Part shown: positions 34,401-43,500 of the stretch, piece after piece
Layout: each line of letters begins with the position of its first letter
How positions within the stretch are numbered: position 1 is the first letter of the stretch
Source: Sanderia malayensis
Taxonomy: Eukaryota > Cnidaria > Scyphozoa > Semaeostomeae > Pelagiidae
Length of the DNA stretch: 64,000 nucleotides
Direction: 5' to 3'
Assembly (NCBI GenBank): GCA_013076295.1
Contig: RQOL01000772.1
Span: 2,294,001-2,358,000, forward strand
Translations under genes and position numbers: made by a program
Notes under the pieces: generated by a model
Databases searched by the model: none
Told to the model about the DNA's origin: nothing
Seen by the model: only the letters and a program-made list of their open reading frames with translations

Positions 34401-36349
34401 AGACTTGAGACAATGTTAGTACATGAAGTTTCATAATTGTCGTGACAAACAGGTCCAGAAAGTAGCCATCCAAGCTTACTATTTATGGCTACGGGACCCA
34501 TATTTACTTTAATTACCTCCCCAGTAACAAAACTGTGATAGTAATCTGCGCCAATGAGAATGTCAATGCGCTTATTGCTAGTGTTTACGCTATCGGCTAA
34601 ATCAAGACCTTGCAGATGCGGGAAATCGCTAACTTCTACGCGAGAAGTTATAGGGGAACACACGGCTGGGGAACTAAGTGCTGTAATCGGAATTACTTCG
34701 TCCCTAGTTTCTAAATTCACGGTTACACGGTCACAAACCTTCTTAACAAAACTTTCTGATCCGAACGTATTTAAATTTAAGGTTTCGACCTGTTCAGTTT
34801 TAAGTTTCAGTTTGTTCTTCAAATGTTCGGCTATGAAACTTTTCTGACTTCCTCCATCAAAAAGGACATTAACTTCCACTTTCTTCTCTCTGTCTTCTCC
34901 ATAAGCAAATGTTTTGGCCGTCTGTAGCAACACTTCTGTTCTTTGCTTCAATGCAGAAGCTGTTATCGTGGCATTCTCGGTGTTTGTGGCTTGACTCGTG
35001 CAAACCTGTTCGACTTTCTCATCACCATTCCTTACGCATATTGTCGTGTTGTGCCTTCCATTACATTTCGAGCAATTTCGCGAGCTGGTACAACTTTTTG
35101 CAACGTGTCCCTTCTTCAAGCAATTGAAGCAGCGTTTGGCTTCGACAAGTATTTCTTTACGTCGTTTCACGTCTTTGATCTGATCACAGGAGTTGGCTAC
35201 ATGATTGTTTCCACAGAAGTAACACGTTAGTACTGACTTTCTTTCAGTTGCTCTGGCTACAAACGATTTTGTAGTTCCCATTGGCGAAATCGGGCGTTGT
35301 CTTGTTGTTCTCTCATGTTTACGCGGCGTTCCCGTGATCCCATTACTAATTTCCATTGCTTCTATTTCGTGTCTTATTATGTCCATGATTTCACGTATTG
35401 ACCAAATGTCCTCCGATGTTTTTCGAGCAACTTGTAAAGCTATGTCCCCCGGCATTCGGGACATAATGACTGGAATCAAGAGACTTCCATAGCTTTCTGA
35501 CGCGATTCCCAAGCTTTCCAAACCGCGAACTTGCACGTTAATGTTGTCATATATTGAACGCAAATCAGAAACTGTATCGTTTTGCTTTGATTGCAAATTT
35601 AACAGAGCTTGCATGTGAGCACTTATGATGTTTTGAGGCTTTCCGAATCTGTTCTTTAAGATTTCGATCGCATTTACGTAATTCTCCTCCGTTATATCAA
35701 GTCCCTCGATCGCTTTGTATGCTGAGCCTTCCAGAGAGTTTACCAAATAGTTCATCTTGTTAACTGTTGACAAGGCTTCGTTTTCATGAATGGCGCATTT
35801 AAAGCTCTGCCAAAACGATTGAAATCTCGTAACTTGCCCGTTAAACTTTGGTAAACTTATCTTCGGCAATTTCACCCCTGGCAAATGCAGTCCACTTCCA
35901 GTGTGATTCAGGACCGAGGGTGAACGATTCGGCGATGTACTCTGTTGTATCCAAGGTGTGCTTTGTCTTGGAGAACTTGTTATCCCAACAGCAGCATGAT
36001 TTCCATTGATATTGTCCCGACATTCTGTTTCGATTTCTCCAATAATTTCTAAGACTTTAGATGAAATATCCGTAGTTTCATCCACTTCATCGTCTATCTC
36101 GTCAAGACTACACTTCTGTAAGATTTCTTCGTCCAATTTTACGATATAATCTCTTTTATCTTTTAAAGCTTTCGATATTGTTATCAACCTAGACTTTATT
36201 TCGACGTCTCTTGATCCCGTAGCTTTAAATTCTTCTAGTAAAGCTAAAGCTTCGCGTTCCAGCCTCGTTACTTTGGATCGATTCCCACCACGTATCTTGC
36301 GTAGCCTTCGCAAGCTTTCTTCGTCCGTTGCGACCTGTTCCTGCGACAT
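31439..36349 (-). CDS. BEL/Pao gag-pol polyprotein
   Basis: A 1636-codon frame starting at ATG 36349. Domains in order: an N-terminal coiled region; DUF1759-type gag from about residue 160 (LPKISLPKFNGQ); two CCHC knuckles near 375 and 407 (CYFCGNNHVANSC, CFNCLKKGHVAKSC); an aspartic protease with FDGGSQ near 487; reverse transcriptase with LTADIAKAFLQVQI near 838 and the YCDD catalytic box near 920 (most families have YVDD or YMDD); Pao-type RNase H (GFSDASERAYASV); a zinc-binding H2C2 region; and the integrase core (GLDFAGPLL, IISDNAKTF). The frame ends at 31439, just after the core, because of the frame break described for the adjoining frame. Otherwise it has no stops, as expected for a young copy. 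Confidence 0.95.
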   Translation of the reverse strand: MSQEQVATDEESLRRLRKIRGGNRSKVTRLEREALALLEEFKATGSRDVEIKSRLITISKALKDKRDYIVKLDEEILQKCSLDEIDDEVDETTDISSKVLEIIGEIETECRDNINGNHAAVGITSSPRQSTPWIQQSTSPNRSPSVLNHTGSGLHLPGVKLPKISLPKFNGQVTRFQSFWQSFKCAIHENEALSTVNKMNYLVNSLEGSAYKAIEGLDITEENYVNAIEILKNRFGKPQNIISAHMQALLNLQSKQNDTVSDLRSIYDNINVQVRGLESLGIASESYGSLLIPVIMSRMPGDIALQVARKTSEDIWSIREIMDIIRHEIEAMEISNGITGTPRKHERTTRQRPISPMGTTKSFVARATERKSVLTCYFCGNNHVANSCDQIKDVKRRKEILVEAKRCFNCLKKGHVAKSCTSSRNCSKCNGRHNTTICVRNGDEKVEQVCTSQATNTENATITASALKQRTEVLLQTAKTFAYGEDREKKVEVNVLFDGGSQKSFIAEHLKNKLKLKTEQVETLNLNTFGSESFVKKVCDRVTVNLETRDEVIPITALSSPAVCSPITSRVEVSDFPHLQGLDLADSVNTSNKRIDILIGADYYHSFVTGEVIKVNMGPVAINSKLGWLLSGPVCHDNYETSCTNIVSSLVLDIVPCREDVLDENREISESLDRFWKHESMGIEHNEKTEERTPDIQIKFVDKDQRYEVGLPWKENISEKLLSDYDMCRNRLNSLYKKLRENPELLKQYDEVFKEQHASGIIEKVTPEKEDEHNAHFLCHFGVVRNERQTTKLRVVFDGSAKSNQNCLSLNDRLEIGNNHMPLLFDTLVRFRAHPIALTADIAKAFLQVQIQEADRDVLRFLWFDDITKDNPSVVQYRYCRLVFGLTCSPAVLGETIKHHVSQFQNEFPEVVKVLNRLYCDDLSFGSNNANEAFEIYAKAKEIMLAGGFNLRKWNSNDKILLNQIEMHENKVSQRNTVSETLVETAEDDHSYSKHVIGNPSSGEGNKVLGVNWNTDLDTLELELASVAEFAKSLTPSKRSVLKIMATIFDPLGMISVLTVNFKMFFQQLCLSKTDWDSELQGTDRKTYDSLCNSLTQFKGVKIPRCIAIKGNVKGVQIHGFSDASERAYASVVYVRVEYASGAIDTRFLASKSKVAPIKKQSIPRLELLGACLMAKLVHTVEGILQEELKLTAIEKFYWVDSMSVLCWIQNNKPWTQYVRNRVSEILQVSNREQWFHCPGVENPADLPSRGKSSDLVANLLWWEGPKYLKVNSENWPTRPSSKELEIPSAMQEKVKKDPVITHAMLVADKGLQPRIDKLIDLSRFSSKNKVLRTVAWVYRFISNLKSAINKETRNEEERLGVNELESAEIALIRSIQSDVFSKEIAFLTSETQTQNKVKTPLYVTQFNLFLDSHKVLRCKSRIGKANVADANKVPILLPSRNRYSELIAKQCHDSVYHNGTRDTLNLVRQKYWILRGREMVKRIVKGCILCKKIEGLCYKTVYNPELPEFRVDDGPPFCHVGLDFAGPLLVKDKKSAESHKSYVCLFTCASTRAVHLELVESLDVECFIRAFRRFCARRGLPSTIISDNAKTFKCAAKEVRKLLRSPRIGEFLAQKGVEWKFIVELAPWQGACGKD

Positions 36350-36377
36350 GTTTTTCTAACTACCGAATTGTCTCACT

Positions 36378-36395
36378 GCCCCACGTTGGGCGCCA
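36378..36395 (-). other. tRNA primer-binding site of the BEL element
   Basis: On the minus strand, immediately after the 5' LTR, the sequence TGGCGCCCAACGTGGGGC is complementary to a tRNA 3' end of form ...TTGGGCGCCA. The leading TGG pairs with the universal CCA. I cannot say which tRNA is used. Confidence 0.8.
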
Positions 36396-36612
36396 TGTTG
36401 TAAAGTGAGGTTCTAACGAGGCAGTGAAAACACATTCGTAGTTAACATAACATAACATGGATATAAAAAGGCAAGGAATATAAGTACGTCTGCGATTAAA
36501 CAAGTGAACAAGTGTCCGAATAAACATGATACATGATTACATAACCATGGCTCACGTGAGCCCTACAATCACGTGGTTCTTTTCACCACAACTAAGATAT
36601 ACCATTACAACA
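36396..36612 (-). repeat. BEL LTR (5' LTR of the element)
   Basis: Identical by eye over all 217 bp to the LTR at 30413-30629. In element orientation it is the upstream LTR and should carry the promoter. Confidence 0.93.
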
Positions 36613-38032
36613 ATGATAGAAAGTTTAAATAGCTATCCGCGGGAATTCTGGATCCACGAACCATTACTCCCAGAGAGCTGGGAATTGTTTGAACGTGATC
36701 AGTAGGTCCCATTTAGTATAATTCGACTTCTTGTGAGTCATTTTTCAGTCTACTTCAAAATTTGATTTTTCAGTACCTACTTCCTCTATGATAGAAAGTT
36801 TAAATAGCTATCCGCGGGAATTCTTGGTGCACGAACCATTACTCCCAGAGAGCTGGGAATTGTTTCAACGTGATCAGTAGGACCTATTTAGTATAATTCG
36901 ACTCCTTGTGAGTCATTTTTCAGACTATTTCAAAATTTGAATTTTCAGTACCTACTTCATGTAGCTATGATAGAAAGTTTAAATAGCTATCCGCGGGAAT
37001 TCTTGGTGCACGAACCATTACTCCCAGAGAGCTGGGAATTGTTTCAACGTGATCAGTAGGACCTATTTAGTATAATTCGACTCCTTGTGAGTCATTTTTC
37101 AGACCATTTCAAAATTTGGTTTTTTAGTACCTACTCCATGTATGATAGAAAGTTTAAATAGCTATCCGCGGGAATTCTGGGTCCACGAACCATTACTCCT
37201 AGAGAGCTGGGAATTGTTTCAACGTGATCAGTAGGTCCCATTTAGTATAATTCGACTTCTTGTGAGTCATTTTTCAGTCTACTTCAAAATTTGATTTTTC
37301 AGTACCTACTTCCTCTATGATAGAAAGTTTAAATAGCTATCCGCGAGAATTCTGGGTCCACGAACCATTACTCCCAGCGAGCTGGGAATTGTTTCAACGT
37401 GATCAGTAGGTCCCATTTAGTATAATTCGACTCCTTGTGAGTCATTTTTCAGTCTATTTCAAAATTTGAATTTTCTGTACCACTCCATGTATGATAGAAA
37501 GTTTAAATAGCTATCCGCGGGAATTCTGGGTGCACCAACCATTACTCCCAGAGAGCTGGGAATTGTTTCAACGTGATCAGTAGGACCTATTTAGTATAAT
37601 TCGACTCCTTGTGAGTCATTTTTCAGACTATTTCAAAATTTGGTTTTTTAGTACCTACTTCATGTATGATAATAAGTTTAAATAGCTATCCGCGGGAATT
37701 CTGGGTGCACAAACCATTACTCCCAGAAAGCTGGGAATTGTTTCAACGTGATCAGTAAAACCTATTTAGTATAATTCGACTTCTTGTGAGTCATTTTTCA
37801 GTCTACTTCAAAATTTGGTTTTTTAGTGCCTACTGCATGTATGATAGAAAGTTTAAATAGCTATCCGCGGGAATTCTGGGTCCACGAACCATTACTCCTA
37901 GAGAGCTGGGAATTGTTTCAACGTGATCAGTAGGTCCTATTTAGTATAATTCGACTCCTGTGAGTCATTTTTCAGACTATTTCAAAATTTGGTTTTTTAG
38001 TGCCTACTTCATATATGATACAATGTTTAAAT
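36613..38032. repeat. 175-bp satellite array, right part
   Basis: About eight more monomers continue after the BEL element in the same phase. One monomer junction has a 4-bp insertion (GTAGCTATG near 36961-36969). The rare variant TCCATGTATG returns at 37135; after removal of the 6205-bp insertion and target duplication this is five monomers plus 4 bp after its copy at 30051. Monomers near the right edge are more diverged (TCTGTACCACTCC, GTGCCTACTTCATATATG), the usual decay at an array border. Confidence 0.92.
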
Positions 38033-38632
38033 GTACTTGCTAAAGCTAATGGTACTTCACTACCACCCGAGTGTCTAGGGTGCTGATAAGGGCGGGAATC
38101 AAGCGCTCCGAGGTGTGTGAACGCAATGTTTTCTTTATCTCTTCTATGTTTAGAGCTTATTTTTTCTAATTAATGTAGCTTTGATTGGTTGCATTGAAAA
38201 TTGTGACTTAAATTGTTCTGTAATAACAAATTTATCAATATAAAAGTAATAAAAAAGTAAAAAGTATACTAACATTTCCCCTCAATTTCAATAGAAAGGT
38301 TTTCAATTTTGCATACCCACGATGGATACATAAAGTAATTGATTTGTTGCGACCAGTTACAGAATCTAACTTTTGAACCAACTGTCCCAGAGGGCTGGAG
38401 CTATAAAATTCATCAGAAGATTCAACTCAATGGTTGCATTTTACATTCACTTCAATTCTTTGGCGTCTTATGAGTTTCCAGGAATTCAATTCAATTAATT
38501 TTTAAATTGAGGCCTAATTGTTTGTTTTGTTTGTTGGTTTGGTGGGCCTTGCTCCAAACCTAACCTGTTCCAAAAACTGGCAGATTAAATACCTCGTAAA
38601 TTTGATCAAGTTTTAAGTAAATAGCGTTGATT
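38033..38632. other. Gap with a decayed satellite-related copy
   Basis: The part 38280-38450 contains ATACATAAAGTAATTGATTT, then ACTTTTGAACCAACTGTCCC and AGAGGGCTGGAGCT. This resembles the UBE3B-intron array more than the adjacent 175-bp array, so it is probably an old single copy of that family. The rest holds the promoter side of the next gene. Confidence 0.5.
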
Positions 38633-39688
38633 ATGCTGTTGAAGGCTACTGTGCCCTTTATGATACTGTTTATGGCAGTATTAGCCTATGATGAACATGC
38701 ATTTAATGCAAATGTTTTTGAAAAGCATGAAAAGTTACGAGATTTGCCATCACCACTGGTTGATATTTTCAAAAAGTTTGGAATTGATGAATCAGTAAAT
38801 ATAATCTCTCATTACATAGATGCAAAAATCAAGAGTGCTGAGAAATATGATAATTTTGAGGAAGACTGGAAAACTCTAAAAGAAGATCCCTTGACAATAA
38901 TTCATTTTCTACGAAATGCAACCCTGCCTTCTATCATGAATGTTTGGAGAATATTTCAAAACGTTTCTAGTGATTTCTATTTCAAAATAATGAAATTCAC
39001 GTCGAAGAAATGTGATTCAGTCCTAGGTAGAGAAGGTAAGTTTGTGACTTTGTTACAAATATTTACATTTTGACAAGACATGTATATGTTTCAGGAGTTG
39101 CATTTCATTTCCTTAGCTGCTTTGCATCCGTGGAATGTGATCAAACAAGGACAAGAAACTGTCTCATTTTTGGTATTTGTTTATGGCATCTCTTTGGCAC
39201 TCATACTTTTGAAACTGTGCAGCTTTTGGAACTTCCTGGGCTGGCTTGCAATTGGCTATTTTACATATGCCATAACAGGGCCTTATTGGTGTTTTAAATG
39301 GTAATCAATTATAATTACATTGTATCATCTCCTATGTTATCATTGTCATTAATTGCCTATGTGTCATTGATAGCTTAATGTCAATTATTTCAGGTTGGTT
39401 TTTACAACTGGTCTATTTTGGTATATATTTGATATAGTTCTTACCTATCCATTTCACTCTTCTTTGGTATTCATAATTTGCTTCTTCATTATACCATACA
39501 TTTGTTCAACAATTTGGATATTTGGTAATAATTCTGCCAAGTTCAGACCAAACCAAGCTTCAATTGAGGAATTTAAGATGCTAAAAGGCAAAGTCAATAA
39601 TATCGAATATAAGACAGATGAAATTCAAAAGAAAGTTGATGAATTAGCAAGATTGTTTCAAAAAATGGACTTTAACCAAGATTCCTAA
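38633..39688 (+). CDS. Multi-pass membrane protein, BRI3BP/TMEM109-like
   Basis: Three exons join in frame: 38633-39035, 39117-39300 and 39394-39688, giving 293 residues. Exon 1 starts MLLKATVPFMILFMAVLAYD, a signal peptide, followed by a charged helical luminal part with two glycosylation sequons (NATL, NVSS). Exons 2 and 3 hold about four hydrophobic segments (SFLVFVYGISLALILLKL, FWNFLGWLAIGYFTYAI, LVFTTGLFWYIFDIVL, SLVFIICFFIIPYIC). A C-terminal coiled coil follows (IEEFKMLKGKVNNIEYKTDE). This order (signal peptide, soluble region, four membrane helices, short coiled coil) is that of BRI3-binding protein, an ER/outer-nuclear-membrane protein, but residue identity is low. The acceptor at 39116 is chosen because it alone keeps the membrane frame open. 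Confidence 0.55.
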
Positions 39689-40528
39689 GTTGAACTATCA
39701 AATTATTAATATTTATGTTATGTTTGTCGATATAATTGTCAAATATACAATGATAATAACGTACTAAAGCTGCAGTCAATATCTTTCATATAAGATTTTT
39801 TACAGCATTAACGTCTTGTAATAACTCGCATATTATTTAATAATTGTGTTGATAATTTAAGTCGTTTCTTTGAAACGCGAACATTTCTAGGCCACGTTGT
39901 GGCATTTCAACCTGCAACTTGGCTTAGGCTGAAATTTATAACGCCTTAGCGAATTTTAAGATATTTGGTTATGAACGCACGATTGAATTCAAAAGTTCTC
40001 GATTGCTTTGTTCTTCTCCACCCTTGAGCTTTTCCAACTGTTGTAAAATTAATAGAATCAAAACGCAATTTAAGAAGAAAACAATCTGACTCGATTAAAA
40101 CTTTCTTCGTGAATTAACAATGTTGAACATTATTGAATAGTAAACACTTATGTAAGTTTTACAAAAACTGACTATCTTCGCTGTGATATTTCGAAAGTTC
40201 ATTTATCTTGAGTTCTTCTTTCAATAAACTTCTGATTCTTTAGTGCTCATTGAAGCATTCAGTGACCACATACTGTAATGGTGATTTGCATTGTGATGAA
40301 TAATTCTGATCAACAAGAACACATTTGACGTCCTCTATCTGGAATACGCGAGGGAAATTGACATTTGTTGAAGATAGCGAATGTTAGAAATAATGGGTGT
40401 CCCAACCATAGTGTAGTATTAAACTGACGAGAGGGGTGGAACATTGCTTGAGAAAGCAAAAATGTTTCGATATGGCGGTGTCAACTGTATATGATATAAT
40501 GATAGAAGAATGTGTTAGGAGGATAATT
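39689..40528. other. Convergent gap before TAF2
   Basis: 840 bp between the stops of the membrane-protein gene (+) and TAF2 (-). AT-rich 3' UTR-like sequence. I see no gene, RNA or clear repeat. Confidence 0.5.
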
Positions 40529-43500
40529 TTACATCAAGGAGTCGTAAGGAGATGGAGGCACGCTTCCATCTGTACTTCTATTTTTATCCAAGTCCATTAA
40601 TCTATCTTTATCCTTTCGATCTTTATGTTTATGTTTCTTCTTTTTCTTTTTCTTGAATTTTTTTGCCAACTGCTCTTCGGTTAAATTCATTGGATTCAAC
40701 GATGGCGTAATCGACTGTTTGTGCTGCTGCTCTCCGCCGCTTTCCGGCCCACTGGCGTCGTCAACACCAAGCTAAACAAACAGATAAATAAACAGACAAA
40801 CAAATATAGAAGTTGTTTCTTGTTTCCAAACTTAATAGCGCACAATATAAATCAGTACATTAGATGACAATGCCATTAATGAACATCCATCTTTCCGTGA
40901 GCACTTTGATTTCAACAATTAAACGAAAATTAAATCTGAAGGAATACCTTGATTTTTAATTTCAATTTGCTGCCAGTCGCTAAACTTGACTCCATGTTCA
41001 ATGGTGTTCCAGGAACCGAATCAACAGAGTCTAAATCAAATTGTTACATATTTATTTGTAAACGCTACTGAGAATTAAAACTATATTACAAGTTGAACAC
41101 TAAATAAGATTTGGAGTATAAGCAAGGGGTGTTACCTGGTGTTGGTGATATGGATAATTTTGTTAACTTTCGCTTCAAACTCTTCTTAGACTGGTTGTCT
41201 TCAAAATTAGCTTGGATATCAGGCGAGCCAGGTGGGGGGATAGGCGAAATATTGGAAATAGCTTTTCTTTCACGTAGGTCAATCACTACACCAAACTAGA
41301 AGAGAATCGCGCATTTAATTAATGGCGGATGCTACCCCCAGCAAAGGGTAAAAGACAGCAGGACTACCACTGTTAGTGCGACATCAATACAAACTCTTCA
41401 ATAGAATATCAAAGAAATGTGATCTCACCCCCTGAGAAGGAACACAAGATGGAGTCACTCGTCCGTAAAGTGTGTTGTATAAATCAATAGTTTGACACAA
41501 AAGATGACTATTTGATGCACATTCACTGCTTGAAGAAAGAAAGAAAGACGATTTAAAGATAATCGATAAAGTTCCAAGTAAATAAAGCAACTTTAATTTA
41601 TAAAACGACGTAGAAAACATCCTCACTTCATAAGTTGCCACAATCGTTCTACGAGCCATGGCACATTTAATGATGTACCCGATCTTCTTGTGAATGGCGG
41701 GTTCTCACTCAGTGATTTAATTATATGACTTCTATAAAACATCATGAAAAGGGCTCAGTACTCAACTTCCATCAATGTAATCAACACATACTGAACAATG
41801 TATTTATTAAAGAGTAGGTTTGTCATACCTTACGGCCGATAATGGATCTTCTATTGCACAATCAAGTAACCATTTAAAAGCCTGCTCGTTACATTCCACT
41901 ACGAAAAGACACATGATGATGATAAATGAAAATACATACATTACAAGAAAGACAAGCAAGAACAATTACAGTAAACAATGAAATAATGAAATTAAAGGAA
42001 AAAACAAAAAACCTCTGATAAAATCAACAAGGCATTCAATCGCTACAAATCGAACCTCTTTAAACTCCCCATGCCTGCAATAAATACATAGTAAGTCAAC
42101 CCCCAAAAATATTTATTGCATTACAGTGCATGATATAAGCCTTTCAATCAGGGGTGAAGACAAATTAATGGTTTACCTTGCGTAGGTTTTAAAGATGGCC
42201 GACTCAGCAGGAATGTGTCCATTGACTTGTAAGGCTCGAATTACTCGCAAACAACTGAAATATGTATGGACAAAAAATTGAACATTTTTGTGGAAAAGCC
42301 TTGAGTTTGGCTTGAAATTGTTCTAAAGTTAGCGATTCTCATTATTGACTATCTACCTCTCATGATACAAGCCTCAGGTCAAAATAAAAAGCCTTTGATA
42401 TGTTTAAATAACGGAGATATGCTTTGTAAGAATTGCTTAAATTACTGACTTGTACCTTTTAGTGACAGCATATTTGTATGTTGGGAGAAGTTTTTCTAAA
42501 TTCAGATTTCGTACAACCTCGGCGAGAATGAGCTACAAAAGATTAAACATCAACGTAAAATTAAACTCAAAACGTTTCAGCAAGAAAATCAAAATAAATA
42601 TCAAGACAATTGGCATATCAACCTGGGCTTCTTCTTGGGCTGGTATAACTTGGCCTTCGACGCTACTAATATTTAGAAAAGAAATAAACATTTTTATGCG
42701 TAACAATTAACTGACATATATTGCTGTACAAATACAAAAGAATGCAATGCAGTACATAAAAGCATGAATATCAATGAGGAAGATAAAAACCTTACTTGTC
42801 ATTAGCCACCATTGTCAGTGCCGGAGTAATAGTGTTTGCGAGAGCATCAATTAGACTGCTTCTATAATCACCATCAGACAACTAGAAATAACATAACTCG
42901 TGAATTTCAGAGTTGAGTAGAGTGGCAACATTGCATGAGTAGAATCATGAGAGATATCAGTGAAGGGTCTGTGGAGTAGCTTCTGTGAAGTAGTGGCAAA
43001 GTTCTCTGACTTAGGATCCAAAGATTGCAAGTTCAGGAGCACAGATCAGAATTACAGTTATGCACTTTAATATCATACATATAACAATAATAATTATAAC
43101 GTACCTTGTTGTATTGGTTGTCATTATATTTGAGAGTATCAAGAACAAATCGAAGTATCTTAAATGGACATTGGCCATTGATGTTCCGAAACTTTGAGAT
43201 ATTCACTGGCAATTCCTAGAAAAATTAAAGGTAAATAAATACTACTATAAACATAAAAGGTAATATAGAATTGATGAATGATAAAGATCAACATAAGCTT
43301 TTCCGGAACTATCGGATCATGGTAAAGATCAACATAAAATTGTTTTTAAGGAACTATCGGATCACTACATCAAGTAACACACAATTGTTTAATGAATATG
43401 AATGTTGGAATCACAAATTTAAATGCTGATATTGATGAATGCGAATGGCTGAAATGTTGATTACCTTTTGAATAAAGTATGATATCAGATTGGAAAAATC

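Larger units (their letters stand above)
30413..36612 (-). mobile_element. BEL/Pao LTR retrotransposon, 6.2 kb, very recent insertion
   Basis: A full-length element on the minus strand. It has 217-bp LTRs (TGTTGTAAAG to TTACAACA) that look identical base for base, a 5-bp target duplication (ATGAT), a primer-binding site beside the 36396 LTR and a purine tract beside the 30629 LTR. The long frame carries gag, aspartic protease, reverse transcriptase, RNase H and integrase in BEL/Pao order. Identical LTRs mean little time since insertion. One frame break separates the last part of the integrase region (see the CDS entries). It sits inside the 175-bp satellite. Confidence 0.95.

Noticed and set aside
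30733..36023. Several plus-strand frames of 60-142 codons within the BEL element
   Set aside because: They are antisense shadows of the gag-pol and integrase frames.
28490..38032. CRISPR array
   Set aside because: Repeats are 175 bp with no spacers, and the genome is eukaryotic.
39070..39297. Alternative frame for exon 2 of the BRI3BP-like gene
   Set aside because: It loses the membrane segments and stops before the third exon; the acceptor at 39116 gives an open, consistent frame.
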